Of a stretch of 34,163 nt of DNA, positions 15,641 through 25,505 are shown one piece after another; positions within the stretch are counted from its first letter, which is position 1; every line of letters begins with the position of its first letter. The DNA is from Pseudomonadota bacterium (GTDB taxonomy: Bacteria; Pseudomonadota; Alphaproteobacteria; Acetobacterales; Acetobacteraceae), in NCBI GenBank assembly GCA_021851785.1, contig JAJZBV010000003.1, forward strand, positions 1 through 34,163, in the 5' to 3' direction. The notes under the pieces are model-generated. The model was not told the origin of the DNA. It saw only the letters and a program-made list of their open reading frames with translations, and did not search any database. The position numbers were made by a program, and so were the translations under genes.

Positions 15641-16341
15641 TCTGGCTTCTGTTTGCCCTCGCCGCCCTGATGTGTCTGTTGCCGCTCGCGGTTCTGCTCC
15701 GACGCCGGCAGTATCAGATCCGCGGCCGGCGCGAGGCGGCGCTGGCGCTGTATCGCGCCCAGCTCGCCGAACTCGCGCGCGAGCGCGCGGACGGGCGCAT
15801 CGGCGCCGCGGAATATGCCGCCGCCGAAATCGAGGTGCAGCGCCGTTTGCTCGCCGCCGCCGCCGAGCATGAGAGCAGCGCCGAACGCACGCACCGGCGC
15901 CCGCTGCTGATCACCCTCGCCTTGATCCCGCTCGCCGCGCTCGCGCTCTACTGGCCGGGCGGCATGCCGTTTCTGCCAGCGGCACCGCTCGCGTCGCGGC
16001 TCGCCGCGGCGGCCAAGGAGGAGACGCTGATCGCGGCACTCCGCGCCCGGCTCGCCACCATGGACCCGGCTTCGCCACGGGCGCGCCAGGGATTCATCCT
16101 CCTTGGTGACGCCGAGAAAGCCCGCGGCAACCCGGCCGCCGCCGCCGAAGCCTGGCAGCGGGCGCTTACCGCCGGCTTCGATCCGACGCTCGCCGCCGAG
16201 ACCGCCGAGGCGATGAGCGAGACCGCCGGCCGCGTGACGCCGGAAGCCGCTGCCCTCTTCCGTCAGGCCCTCGCCGCCGCCCCCGCCGATGCCCCCTGGC
16301 GCGAGGCGGTGCGGCAGCGGCTGAGCCTCGCCACCCCCTGA
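15637..16341 (+). CDS. ccmI: Apocytochrome c chaperone CcmI
   Basis: A 234-residue protein with two membrane helices (about 2-20 and 90-108) separated by a Arg/Ala-rich coiled-coil loop (RREAALALYRAQLAELARERADG), then a short TPR-like domain (RQGFILLGDAEKARGNPAAAAEAWQRAL). This is the CcmI plan, in which the C-terminal TPR region binds the C-terminus of apocytochromes. It is shorter than many CcmI proteins, so few TPR units are present. GTG start coupled to ccmH. Last gene of the operon; fabI follows after 82 bases. Confidence 0.93.
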   Translation: MIWLLFALAALMCLLPLAVLLRRRQYQIRGRREAALALYRAQLAELARERADGRIGAAEYAAAEIEVQRRLLAAAAEHESSAERTHRRPLLITLALIPLAALALYWPGGMPFLPAAPLASRLAAAAKEETLIAALRARLATMDPASPRARQGFILLGDAEKARGNPAAAAEAWQRALTAGFDPTLAAETAEAMSETAGRVTPEAAALFRQALAAAPADAPWREAVRQRLSLATP

Positions 16342-16353
16342 GGGAAATCGCCC

Positions 16354-16367
16354 CTGAGGCAGATCAA
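16354..16367 (+). promoter_or_regulatory. Imperfect FNR/FixK-like box upstream of fabI
   Basis: CTGAGGCAGATCAA matches TTGA-N6-TCAA with one mismatch in the left half. Its GGCAGATCAAGG right side is nearly the same as the ccmC box (CGCAGATCAAGG). It lies 57 bases before the fabI start. No good -10 is visible at the expected distance. Confidence 0.25.
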
Positions 16368-16423
16368 GGCGGGGCGCGGCGGGCCGTGCTTTCGTTGCGG
16401 CCCACGGAGAGCGGAGAAAGCGG

Positions 16424-17206
16424 GTGGAAGTTTTTGATCTCAACGGCCGCAAGGGCCTGATCGCCGGGATCGCGAACGAGCACAGCCTCGCCTATGCGGC
16501 GGCGCGCAGGCTGCGGAGCGCCGGCGCCGATCTCGCCATCATCTATCTCAACGACAAGGCCAAGCCCTTTGTCGCGCCGCTGGCGCGCGATCTCGGGGCG
16601 CCGATTTTCCTCCCCTGCGATGTCGCCGCGCCGGGCCAGCTCGACGCCGTTTTCGACGCCATCCGGGCGCAATGGGGGCGGCTCGATTTTCTGTTCCACG
16701 CCATCGCCTTCGCGCCGAAAGCGGATTTGCAGGGCCGGTTGACGGATTGCTCGGCCGAGGGGTTCGCCCAGGCGATGCTGATTTCCTGCCACTCGCTGAT
16801 CCGCATGGCCCATCTCGCGGAGCCCTTGATGGACCACGGCGGCAGCGTGACCACGCTCAGCTATTACGGCGCCGAGAAGGTGGTGGATCATTACAACGTG
16901 ATGGGGCCGGTGAAGGCGGCGCTGGAGGCCTCGGTGCGCTATCTCGCGCATGAGCTGGGCGCGAGGCGCATTCGCGTCAACGCCATTTCGGCCGGGGCGG
17001 TGAAGACCCGCGCCGCCTCCGGCATCGCCCATTTCGACGACCTTCTCGACGAGAGCGCCAAGGCCGCGCCGCTCCACCGCCTGATCGAGCCCGACGATGT
17101 CGGCCGCATGGCGCTCGCGCTGATCAGCGATTACGGCAGCGGGGTCACCGGCGAGGTGGTCCATGTCGATGCCGGGATGCATATCGAGGGCATGGTTCTG
17201 CGCTGA
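16424..17206 (+). CDS. fabI: Enoyl-[acyl-carrier-protein] reductase (NADH) FabI
   Basis: A 260-residue cytosolic enzyme of fatty acid elongation reducing trans-2-enoyl-ACP. It is an SDR with the FabI-type cofactor motif GIANEHSLAYAAA (15-27) instead of the classical glycine motif. The catalytic pair is spaced Y-x6-K in HYNVMGPVKAALEASVRYLA, and SAGAVKTRAASGI is the substrate-loop signature. The start is GTG at 16424, preceded by GGAGAAAGCGG. It lies between the ccm and rml clusters and is probably its own unit. Alphaproteobacteria often carry more than one FabI; this could be either copy. Confidence 0.95.
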   Translation: MEVFDLNGRKGLIAGIANEHSLAYAAARRLRSAGADLAIIYLNDKAKPFVAPLARDLGAPIFLPCDVAAPGQLDAVFDAIRAQWGRLDFLFHAIAFAPKADLQGRLTDCSAEGFAQAMLISCHSLIRMAHLAEPLMDHGGSVTTLSYYGAEKVVDHYNVMGPVKAALEASVRYLAHELGARRIRVNAISAGAVKTRAASGIAHFDDLLDESAKAAPLHRLIEPDDVGRMALALISDYGSGVTGEVVHVDAGMHIEGMVLR

Positions 17207-17310
17207 GCCACCGCCGTCGTCCTTTCTCGTCGTTTCGGTTCTGATGCCGGTGGACCGAGAGCGGCGAAGCCGCTATGCGGGAGAAATCGCGGGCGAACGG
17301 GCAAGGAAAC

Positions 17311-18381
17311 ATGCGAATTCTGCTGACCGGCGGGTGCGGTTTCATCGGCTCGGCGGTGGTGCGCCGGACGCTCGCCACCACCGGTCACGAGATCGTGACG
17401 GTCGACAAGATGACCTATGCCGCCTCGGAAGCGGCGCTGGAGGGGGCGCGGGGTGATCCGCGCCACCATTTGATCCGCGCCGATATCACCGATGCCGCGG
17501 CGATGCGGGCCGCGTTTGCGACCCACCGGCCGGACGCGGTCATGCATCTCGCCGCCGAAAGCCATGTCGACCGCTCGATCGACGGGCCGGCGGCGTTCAT
17601 CGCGACCAATGTCACCGGCACCTTCGTGCTTTTGGAAGCGGCGCGGGACTACTGGGCCGGCCTTCCGGCGGCGGCGAAAGCGCGGTTTCGCTTCCACCAC
17701 GTCTCCACCGACGAGGTATTCGGCGCCCTCGGCCCCGCCGATCCGCCGTTTACCGAGACCACGCCCTATGACCCGCGCAGCCCCTATTCGGCGTCCAAGG
17801 CGGCATCCGACCATCTCGTGCGGGCCTGGTTTCACACCTATGGCCTGCCTGTGCTGGTCAGCAACACCACCAATAATTACGGCCCCTGGCAGTTTCCGGA
17901 AAAGCTCATCCCGCTGGTGACGCTGAACGCGCTCGCCGGCAAGCCGCTCCCGGTCTATGGCGATGGCGCGAACACCCGCGACTGGCTCTACGTCGAGGAC
18001 CATGCCGAGGCGCTGCTCGCCGTCCTCGAACGCGGCGCGCCGGGCGCGACCTACGCCATCGGCGCCCGGGAGCCGCGCAGCAATCTCGCCGTGGTGCGGG
18101 CGATCTGCGCCGTGCTCGACGAACTGGCCCCCGATCCGGCGGGGGCGCATGCGCGCTTGATCACTTTCGTCGCCGACCGCCCGGGCCATGATTTCCGCTA
18201 CGAGATCGATCCCGCCCGCGCCGAGGCGGCGCTCGGGTGGCGGGCGCGGCATGATTTCGCCGCCGGCCTCCGCCGCACCGTGCAATGGTATCTCGACCAT
18301 CGTCCCTGGTGGACGGAAATCCAGGCACGGCGCTACGGTGGCGAGCGGCTCGGCGTCGCCGGCGGAAGGGGAGGGGTATGA
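17311..18381 (+). CDS. rmlB: dTDP-glucose 4,6-dehydratase
   Basis: A 356-residue extended SDR, second step of dTDP-L-rhamnose synthesis. [16 protein letters not shown] is the NAD-binding start, STDEVFG carries the catalytic Thr-Asp-Glu, and [12 protein letters not shown] the Tyr-x3-Lys. [19 protein letters not shown] and [20 protein letters not shown] are RmlB signatures. ATG 17311 follows AAGGAAAC; a start 12 codons upstream is less likely. A 6-bp GCC-rich hairpin (17260-17274) lies in the leader. The stop overlaps rmlA as ATGA. Confidence 0.97.
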   Translation: MRILLTGGCGFIGSAVVRRTLATTGHEIVTVDKMTYAASEAALEGARGDPRHHLIRADITDAAAMRAAFATHRPDAVMHLAAESHVDRSIDGPAAFIATNVTGTFVLLEAARDYWAGLPAAAKARFRFHHVSTDEVFGALGPADPPFTETTPYDPRSPYSASKAASDHLVRAWFHTYGLPVLVSNTTNNYGPWQFPEKLIPLVTLNALAGKPLPVYGDGANTRDWLYVEDHAEALLAVLERGAPGATYAIGAREPRSNLAVVRAICAVLDELAPDPAGAHARLITFVADRPGHDFRYEIDPARAEAALGWRARHDFAAGLRRTVQWYLDHRPWWTEIQARRYGGERLGVAGGRGGV

Positions 18382-19253
18382 AGGGGATTCTGCTCGCCGG
18401 CGGCTCGGGCACCCGGCTTTCGCCGATGACGCTGGCCGCGTCGAAGCAATTGCTGCCGGTCTATGACAAGCCGATGATCTATTACCCGCTTTCGACCCTG
18501 ATGCTGGCCGGCATCCGCGATATCCTGGTGATCTCGACGCCGGCCGATCTGCCGCAGTTCCGCCGCCTGCTCGGCGATGGCGAGCGTCTGGGCATCCGCA
18601 TCGCCTATGCCGAGCAGCCGCGCCCGGAAGGGATCGCGCAGGCGTTTCTCATCGGCCGCGACTGGATCGCCGGCGACGCCTGCGCGCTCGCGCTCGGCGA
18701 TAATCTGATTTTCGCCGACCACCTTTCCGAGCTGCTCCGCCGGGCGAGCGGGCGGCGGCACGGCGCGACGGTGTTCGCCTATCGCGTGCGCGATCCCGAA
18801 CGCTATGGCGTCGTCAGCTTCGATGCCGCGGGCCGCGCCGCCGAGATCGTCGAAAAACCAGCGGCGCCGGCCTCCAACTGGGCGGTCACCGGGCTCTATT
18901 TCTATGATCAGCGGGTGAGCGACCTCGCCGCCCGTATCCGCCCCTCGGCGCGCGGCGAGCTGGAGATCACCGATCTCAACCGGCTCTATCTCGAGGACGG
19001 CACGCTCCATGTCGAGCGGCTCGGGCGCGGCTGCGCCTGGCTCGATGCCGGAACCCCCGATAGTCTCCTCCAGGCCGCGACCTTCGTGCAGACCATCCAG
19101 TCGCGCCAGGGGATGCTGGTCGGCTGCCCCGAGGAAGTCGCCTTCCGGCTCGGCCATATCGACGCCGAGCATCTCCGCCTGCATGCGAGAAGCCTCGGCA
19201 AGACCGAACTCGGCCAGGTGCTGGCCGAACTCGCCGACGGCCATCATGCCTAG
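18378..19253 (+). CDS. rmlA: Glucose-1-phosphate thymidylyltransferase
   Basis: A 291-residue nucleotidyltransferase making dTDP-glucose from glucose-1-phosphate and dTTP. The N-terminal [35 protein letters not shown] contains the G-x-G-T-R signature loop and catalytic Lys. [26 protein letters not shown] and GELEITDLN are RmlA-specific. Length is standard. It is translationally coupled to rmlB. After its stop, a hairpin-rich repeat of about 160 bases separates it from rmlC. Confidence 0.97.
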   Translation: MKGILLAGGSGTRLSPMTLAASKQLLPVYDKPMIYYPLSTLMLAGIRDILVISTPADLPQFRRLLGDGERLGIRIAYAEQPRPEGIAQAFLIGRDWIAGDACALALGDNLIFADHLSELLRRASGRRHGATVFAYRVRDPERYGVVSFDAAGRAAEIVEKPAAPASNWAVTGLYFYDQRVSDLAARIRPSARGELEITDLNRLYLEDGTLHVERLGRGCAWLDAGTPDSLLQAATFVQTIQSRQGMLVGCPEEVAFRLGHIDAEHLRLHARSLGKTELGQVLAELADGHHA

Positions 19254-19412
19254 CGGAAAGGGAAATAAAAATGTTCTTTTTGAAAAAAAGAACCAAAAAA
19301 CTTTTATCCGTTTGGGCAGTGCCTGCGGCACTGCCGTTCCGAGAAACCGGGAAGAAAGTCTTTTTGCTTCTTTTTCTTCAGAAAAAGAAGATTCTTTCCT
19401 CGGACTCATCTG
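19254..19412. repeat. Hairpin-rich AT/GC mosaic repeat inside the rml operon
   Basis: Three perfect stem-loops lie in line: GTTCTTTTT/AAAAAGAAC (19273-19293), GGCAGTGCC-TGC-GGCACTGCC (19315-19335) and CTTCTTTTTC-TTCA-GAAAAAGAAG (19367-19390), with a further GGAAGAAAG/CTTTCCTC-type outer pairing. The A- and T-runs contrast sharply with the GC-rich genes on both sides. No gene is evident. It looks like a dispersed intergenic element and could act as an attenuator or processing site between rmlA and rmlC. Confidence 0.75.
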
Positions 19413-19976
19413 ATGAAAATCGAACGCCTCTCTATCCCTGATGTCCTCTTGCTGACGCCGCCGCGTTTCGCCGATGCGCGCGGGTTTTTCTCCGAGACCT
19501 TCAACGCCGCGCGCTGGCGGGAAGCGGGGATCGCGGGGGAATTCATCCAGGACAATCACAGTTTTTCCGCCGCCCGCTTCACCATTCGTGGCCTGCATTG
19601 CCAGATCGCGCCCTTTGTCCAGGGCAAGCTGGTGCGCTGCGTGCGCGGGGCGATTTTCGATGTCGCGGTCGATCTGCGCCACGGCTCGCCGAGCTTCGGG
19701 CGTCATGTCAGCGCCGAACTCAGCGCCGAGAACTGGCGCCAGCTTTGGATCCCGGGCGGGTTCCTGCACGGGTTCTGCACGTTGGAGCCCGACAGCGAGG
19801 TGATCTACAAGGTCACCGCGCCCTATGACCGCGCCGCCGAGCGCGGGGTGATCTGGAACGACCCGACGCTCGCCATCCCCTGGCCGGCGCCGGCGGAAGC
19901 GGTGGTGCTCTCCGACAAGGACCGGGTTTTGCCGCCCCTCGCCGAGATCGGGCCGTGGTTTGGGGCCGGCGGATGA
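19413..19976 (+). CDS. rmlC: dTDP-4-dehydrorhamnose 3,5-epimerase
   Basis: A 187-residue cupin enzyme, third step of the rhamnose pathway. DARGFFSETFNAARW (22-36), FIQDNHSFSAARFTIRGLHCQ, KLVRCVRGAIFDVAVDLR and IPGGFLHGFCTLE are diagnostic. The catalytic histidine lies in GLHCQ; the usual Tyr after it (LHYQ) is Cys here, a small deviation of unknown effect. The stop overlaps rmlD as ATGA. It is the first gene after the hairpin repeat, and a ribosome binding site is not obvious there. Confidence 0.96.
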   Translation: MKIERLSIPDVLLLTPPRFADARGFFSETFNAARWREAGIAGEFIQDNHSFSAARFTIRGLHCQIAPFVQGKLVRCVRGAIFDVAVDLRHGSPSFGRHVSAELSAENWRQLWIPGGFLHGFCTLEPDSEVIYKVTAPYDRAAERGVIWNDPTLAIPWPAPAEAVVLSDKDRVLPPLAEIGPWFGAGG

Positions 19977-20860
19977 CGGCGCCGCTCCTGATCACCGGCG
20001 GCGGCGGTCAGTTGGCCCAGGCGCTGGCGGACGTCGCCGCCGCGCGCGGCCTTGCGGCGCGGCATGTCGGGCGGCCGGCGTGTGATTTCGACCGGCCGGA
20101 GAGCATCGATGCGGTGTTCAGGGAAACCCGCCCGCGCCTCGTCATCAACGCCGCCGCCTATACCGCGGTCGATGCCGCCGAGGATGATGAAGCGGCCGCC
20201 TTCCGCGCCAACCGCGACGGCCCGGCGCGGCTCGCCGCTCTTGCCGCCGCCGCCGATGTGCCTTTGATCCATATTTCCACCGATTACGTGTTCGACGGCA
20301 CCAAAGGTGCCCCCTATGTCGAGACCGATCCCACCGCGCCGGGTGGCGTCTATGGCGCGAGCAAGCTCGCCGGCGAGGAAGCGGTTCTGGCGAGCGGGGC
20401 GCGGGCGCTGATTTTGCGCACCTCCTGGGTCTATTCGGCGCGCGGGCGGAATTTCGTCCGCACCATGCTCGCCGCCGCCGCCGCCGGGCGTGATCTCCGG
20501 GTGGTTGCCGATCAGCACGGGGCGCCGACCGCGGCCGAGGATCTGGCGTCTCTCATCCTCGATCTCGTGGCGCGGGTGGATGCCGGCGCGCAAGACGGGG
20601 ATTGGGGACTCTATCACGCGGCAGGAAGCGGGGAGGCAAGCTGGCACGCATTCGCGGTGGCGATTTTCGCCGAAGCGGCGCGGTTTGGGGTGCCGACGCC
20701 ACCGATCGCCGCCATCGCGACCAGCGAATGGCCGACGCGGGCGCGCAGGCCGGCCGATTCCCGGCTCGATTGCGAGAAGCTCGGGCGCGCCTTCGGCCTT
20801 GCGCTGCCGCCCTGGCGCGAAAGCCTGGCCCGCGTCATCGCCGCGCTCTGCGCCGTCTGA
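19973..20860 (+). CDS. rmlD: dTDP-4-dehydrorhamnose reductase
   Basis: A 295-residue SDR-fold enzyme performing the last step to dTDP-L-rhamnose. LLITGGGGQLAQAL is the cofactor motif, NAAAYTAVDAAEDD and ISTDYVFDG are family blocks, and the catalytic YGASKLAGE holds the Tyr-x3-Lys. RTSWVYSARGRNFVRTML follows. The start is fixed by the 4-base overlap with rmlC. The glycosyltransferase follows after 9 bases. Confidence 0.96.
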   Translation: MTAPLLITGGGGQLAQALADVAAARGLAARHVGRPACDFDRPESIDAVFRETRPRLVINAAAYTAVDAAEDDEAAAFRANRDGPARLAALAAAADVPLIHISTDYVFDGTKGAPYVETDPTAPGGVYGASKLAGEEAVLASGARALILRTSWVYSARGRNFVRTMLAAAAAGRDLRVVADQHGAPTAAEDLASLILDLVARVDAGAQDGDWGLYHAAGSGEASWHAFAVAIFAEAARFGVPTPPIAAIATSEWPTRARRPADSRLDCEKLGRAFGLALPPWRESLARVIAALCAV

Positions 20861-20869
20861 TCGCCGCCG

Positions 20870-21784
20870 ATGGCCGGACGCATCGCGGTTTTGCTGGCGA
20901 GCTACCAGGGCGCGCGGTTTCTTCCCGAGCAACTCGCGAGTCTTTCGCGCCAGAGCGGCGCGGACTGGCATCTCTACTGGCGCGATGACGGATCCTCGGA
21001 TGCCAGCCCGGCGCTGCTCGGCGCGTTTCTGCCCGAGCGGACGGAGGCGGTGGCGGGGCGGTCCGGGCGGCTCGGCGCGGCGGGGAGTTTTTTCGCGCTC
21101 CTCGCCGCCGCCATCGCCGATCCCGAGAATGATTTTTTCGCGTTCTGCGACCAGGACGATGTCTGGCGCGAGGACAAGCTGGCGCGTGCCCGCGACGCTC
21201 TCGAAATCCTCCCCGCCCATCGTCCGGCGCTCTATTGCGCGCGGGCGACCCTGGTCGATGCCGCGCTTCGCCGGCGGGGCACGCTGCCGCCCTTTCGCGG
21301 CTCGACCCGGTTTCCCGCCGCTTTGGTCGAGAATATCGCCGCCGGCTGCACCATGATGCTCAACCGCGCCGCCGCCGAGCTGGTCGCGGCGAGCCGGAAG
21401 CCGCCCGAGACACTGCATGATTGGTGGAGCTATCTGCTGGTCAGCGCGGCCGGCGGCTTCGTGCTCACCGATGCCGAGGAGGTGCTGCTCTATCGCCAGC
21501 ACGGGAAAAACGCGGTCGGCGCGCCGGGCTCGCGGCTCCGTCGGGCGCTCGCCGCGCTTGGCCGGGGTCCGTCGCCGTTCATGTCCCGGTTTCGCGCCCA
21601 TCTCGCCGGGCTCGCGGCCAATGCGGCGCTGCTGCCGGCGCCGGTCGCGGACGAGGTCGCGGCGCTTGCGCGCGCGCTCGACGGCGGCCTCCGCGGGCGG
21701 TTGCGGCTTTTGGCCTGGCCCGGCATCGAGCGCCGGACGGGGCTCGAGACCTTTTTGCTCCGGCTCTGGCTTCTGATCGGCTGA
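20870..21784 (+). CDS. Glycosyltransferase family 2, probable rhamnosyltransferase
   Basis: A 304-residue GT-A enzyme. IAVLLASYQGARFLPEQLASLSRQ (5-28) starts the nucleotide-sugar domain, RDDGSSD (38-44) follows, and FCDQDDVWREDKL (92-104) gives the D-x-D metal site in the form common in rhamnosyltransferases. LHDWWSYLL near 183 is the usual acceptor-side acidic/aromatic block. No transmembrane segment is clear. Its place directly after rmlD suggests that it uses dTDP-rhamnose for a surface polysaccharide or glycolipid. The acceptor cannot be read. Confidence 0.88.
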   Translation: MAGRIAVLLASYQGARFLPEQLASLSRQSGADWHLYWRDDGSSDASPALLGAFLPERTEAVAGRSGRLGAAGSFFALLAAAIADPENDFFAFCDQDDVWREDKLARARDALEILPAHRPALYCARATLVDAALRRRGTLPPFRGSTRFPAALVENIAAGCTMMLNRAAAELVAASRKPPETLHDWWSYLLVSAAGGFVLTDAEEVLLYRQHGKNAVGAPGSRLRRALAALGRGPSPFMSRFRAHLAGLAANAALLPAPVADEVAALARALDGGLRGRLRLLAWPGIERRTGLETFLLRLWLLIG

Positions 21785-21825
21785 GCGGTTAGGATTTTCC
21801 GGTCGTGGCGTTGCGAGGAGCGGTG

Positions 21826-22776
<951 letters not shown>

Positions 22777-22818
22777 ACGGATCTTGTCGGCGGCGCGGGC
22801 GGGATCACATGAGCGGTC

Positions 22819-23232
22819 ATGCTCCATCTGCAAAAGCTCGCCGTCGGCATTCGTGATCGCGCCCATCTCGCCGAGATGCAGGCGGCGCGCGCGTGCGCCA
22901 ACCCGCCGCTTCGCCATCTGACGCGCCATGCCCCCAAGCGCGCGGCGGAGATTCTGGCCGGGGGCTCGATCTATTGGGTGATCGCCGGCACGATGAGCGT
23001 GCGCCAGCGCGTGCTCGCGATCGCGCCGGCGCGGCGCGACGACGGCAGCGCCGGCTGCGCGATAGAACTCGATCCCGCGCTGGTTCGCGTCGCCGCGCGG
23101 CCGGTCAAGGCGTTTCAGGGCTGGCGCTACCTCGCCCCGGAACAGGCGCCGCCCGATCTCGCCGCCGGCGCCGAGGGCGAGGATCTGCCGCCGGATCTGG
23201 CCCTGGCGCTGCGTGCGCTCGCCCTGCTCTGA
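22819..23232 (+). CDS. DUF1489 family protein
   Basis: A 137-residue cytosolic protein. MLHLQKLAVGIRDRAHLAEMQA, LRHLTRHAPKRAAEILAGGSIYWVIAGTMSVRQRVLAI (31-68) and the near C-terminal FQGWRYLAPEQAPPDL are the DUF1489 pattern, a family largely confined to alphaproteobacteria and without known function. No catalytic motif can be named. It lies 42 bases after the cation exporter on the same strand. Confidence 0.92.
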   Translation: MLHLQKLAVGIRDRAHLAEMQAARACANPPLRHLTRHAPKRAAEILAGGSIYWVIAGTMSVRQRVLAIAPARRDDGSAGCAIELDPALVRVAARPVKAFQGWRYLAPEQAPPDLAAGAEGEDLPPDLALALRALALL

Positions 23233-23303
23233 TCGGCGCGCGACGCATGACAATTTCAAGTCTCGCGCTTGACGGCGGAACGCCGCTCGGAGAGCGTGCG
23301 GGA

Positions 23304-24317
23304 ATGACCGATCCCCTGACCCTGCATCGCGACATCCTCACCCTCGACAGCCATATCGATATCCCCTGGCCCGATGGTCCCGACCCGTTCAGCGAGAGCG
23401 ATCGCCGCGTCGATCTGCCGAAAATGCGCCGCGGCGGGCTCACCGCCGGCTGCTTCGCCGCCTATGTGCCGCAGACCCGGCGCCGCGAGGACGATCTGCA
23501 AGCCGCTTTTCTCCGCGCCCAGACCATGTTGCAGGCGATCAGGTCCATGGGCCGCTCGCATGAGGGGCTGCGCGCCCGCGTCACCGAAACCGCCGCCGAA
23601 ATCGAGGCGGCGTGGCGCGAGGGGGTGATCAGCGTCATCCCGGCGGTCGAGAACGGCCAGGCGATCGGCGGCGATCCCGGCAATCTCGGGGCGCTCAGGA
23701 CGCTCGGCGCGCGCTATATGACGCTCACGCATAACGGCCATAACGATCTCGCCGATGCCGCCATCCCGCGGCGCGATCTCGATGATCCGCCGGCCGAGCA
23801 TGGCGGGCTGTCGCGCCTGGGCCGGACGACGATCGCCGAGATGAACCGTCTCGGCATGCTCGTCGATGTCTCGCACACCGCCAAGACGACGATGCTGCAA
23901 GCGGTCGCGGCCTCGCGCACGCCGGTGCTCGCGAGCCATTCCTGCGTCCGCGCCCTCTGCGATCACCCGCGCAATCTCGACGACGAGCAGCTCGATGCGC
24001 TCCGCGCGAGCGGCGGGCTGATCCAGATCACCGCCATGCCCTCGTTTCTGCGCGCCAAAGGGAGCGCGGAGACCGTGACCGTCGCCGATTTCGTCGATCA
24101 TATCGACTATGCGGCGCGGCGCATCGGCGTCGCCCAGGTCGGCATTTCCTCGGATTTCGACGGCGGTGGCGGGATTTCCGGCTGGGCCAACGCCGCCGAG
24201 AGCCCGGCGATCACCGTCGAACTGCTCGCGCGCGGCTATGGCCGGGCGGAGATCGCGGCGCTCTGGGGCGGCAATTTTCTTCGCCTGCTGCGCCGCGCCG
24301 AGGAGATCGCGCGCTGA
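23304..24317 (+). CDS. Membrane dipeptidase, peptidase family M19
   Basis: A 337-residue TIM-barrel metallodipeptidase. Zinc ligands and catalytic groups are visible in order: LDSHIDIPW (H-x-D), VIPAVENGQ (bridging Glu), LTHNGHNDLAD, LVDVSH (His), VLASHSCVRALCDHPRN (His) and GISSDFDG (Asp). No signal peptide is evident, so it is probably cytoplasmic despite the family name. The start at 23304 follows GGAGAGCGTGCGGGA; an upstream ATG at 23247 adds 19 non-family residues. It would hydrolyse dipeptides, including mixed-chirality ones. Confidence 0.94.
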   Translation: MTDPLTLHRDILTLDSHIDIPWPDGPDPFSESDRRVDLPKMRRGGLTAGCFAAYVPQTRRREDDLQAAFLRAQTMLQAIRSMGRSHEGLRARVTETAAEIEAAWREGVISVIPAVENGQAIGGDPGNLGALRTLGARYMTLTHNGHNDLADAAIPRRDLDDPPAEHGGLSRLGRTTIAEMNRLGMLVDVSHTAKTTMLQAVAASRTPVLASHSCVRALCDHPRNLDDEQLDALRASGGLIQITAMPSFLRAKGSAETVTVADFVDHIDYAARRIGVAQVGISSDFDGGGGISGWANAAESPAITVELLARGYGRAEIAALWGGNFLRLLRRAEEIAR

Positions 24318-24375
24318 TGCCGGCGGCCGCCGCTGGCGCGCCGGTTTGTCTGGGTTTATTCGCCCCCTGATCGTC

Positions 24376-25449
24376 ATGAAGTCATCGCCGATGAAATCCC
24401 GCGTACCCTTCTCCCCGCCGGCAGTTTTCCTGTTGGCCGCGCCCTTACTCGCGGTTTTGGCGGCGACGCCGCACGCGGCGTGGGCCGGCTCGTCGCTTTC
24501 GTCCACCGATGCGTCGTCCGATCTCCCGCCGGCCGATCCGGATGCGATCGTCACCTTCCAGTGGGAAAATGCGTCGATCACCAGCAACCCGCCGCCCGAC
24601 CGCTATTATTTCAACGGGCTCTATCTCGGCTATGTCTCGCCGACCGGGGATGTGCCGGGCTTCGCGAGCGATATCGGCCGCGCGCTCTGGGGCGCCGGCC
24701 AGCAGCGCGTCTCGATCGACATCCAGCAGCAGATGTTCAGCCCCGCCGCGACGGATGCGCGGCCGCCGCCAGTGACCGATGAGCCCTATGCCGGCACGAT
24801 GATGGGCAATTTCTCGCTCATCCAGGACACCAATGACTGGCGCAGCATCCTCGGCGTCGATGTCGGGGCGATCGGCCCGATGGCGCTCGGCGAGCAGACC
24901 CAGAACTGGTTTCACAACCTCATCGGCCAGGAGCACGATCTCGGCTGGGGCTATCAGATGCCGGACGAGCCGGTGCTGCAATTCGAGAGTTCACGCATCT
25001 GGCGCGTCCAGACCGGGCATATCGGCGCGCTGGAGACCGATATCCTGCCCAATGCCACGGTCGGGGTCGGCAATCTCTGGATCTACGGGCTCGCCGGCGG
25101 CGTGGTGCGGATCGGCCAGGGGCTGAATTCCGATTACGGCGTCGCCCGCCTCGACCCCGGCATGTCGGGCGGCGCCGCCTATACGCCGGTCAAGCCGTTC
25201 GACTGGTATGTCTTCGCCGGCGCCGACGGCCAGGCCTGGCTTTATAACGCGACCCTCGCCGGCGAGCCGTTCCAGGCGACGCCGAGCGTCGGCGAAAGAA
25301 CCTTCGTCGGCGAATTGGAGGCCGGGGTTGCGGTCATCGTCGACGGGGTGCGGGTGTCCTATACCCAGGTGTTCCAGACCCAGACGTTTTACGGCGAGCA
25401 TGGCGGGCTGCACCAATGGGGCTCGCTGGTCGCCTCGTTTAGGTTCTAG
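24376..25449 (+). CDS. LpxR-like outer membrane protein (DUF2219, lipid A deacylase family)
   Basis: A 357-residue protein with a signal peptide (VFLLAAPLLAVLAATPHAAWA, about 17-37) and a beta-barrel ending in an aromatic residue (LVASFRF). DUF2219 features: QWENASI then YYFNGLYLGY, DEPYAGTMMGNFS, QTQNWFHNLIG and QTQTFYGEHGGLHQWGS. Salmonella LpxR removes the 3'-acyloxyacyl group of lipid A using Asn9, Asp10 and His122. Here the Asn (WENA) and the His (NWFHNLIG) align, but the Asp position is Ala. It may therefore be altered in activity or not a deacylase. No clear ribosome binding site; a start at 24391 is also possible. Confidence 0.78.
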   Translation: MKSSPMKSRVPFSPPAVFLLAAPLLAVLAATPHAAWAGSSLSSTDASSDLPPADPDAIVTFQWENASITSNPPPDRYYFNGLYLGYVSPTGDVPGFASDIGRALWGAGQQRVSIDIQQQMFSPAATDARPPPVTDEPYAGTMMGNFSLIQDTNDWRSILGVDVGAIGPMALGEQTQNWFHNLIGQEHDLGWGYQMPDEPVLQFESSRIWRVQTGHIGALETDILPNATVGVGNLWIYGLAGGVVRIGQGLNSDYGVARLDPGMSGGAAYTPVKPFDWYVFAGADGQAWLYNATLAGEPFQATPSVGERTFVGELEAGVAVIVDGVRVSYTQVFQTQTFYGEHGGLHQWGSLVASFRF

Positions 25450-25469
25450 CAGCCTGATCGTTCCAGATT

Positions 25470-25488
25470 GGATCGCCACCAGCGATCC
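25470..25488 (+). terminator. Weak hairpin after the LpxR-like gene
   Basis: GGATCGC-CACCA-GCGATCC forms a 7-bp stem with a 5-base loop about 20 bases after the stop codon. There is no T-run after it, so termination is only possible. Confidence 0.3.
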
Positions 25489-25505
25489 GAGTTGGAGCAT
25501 GAGAA

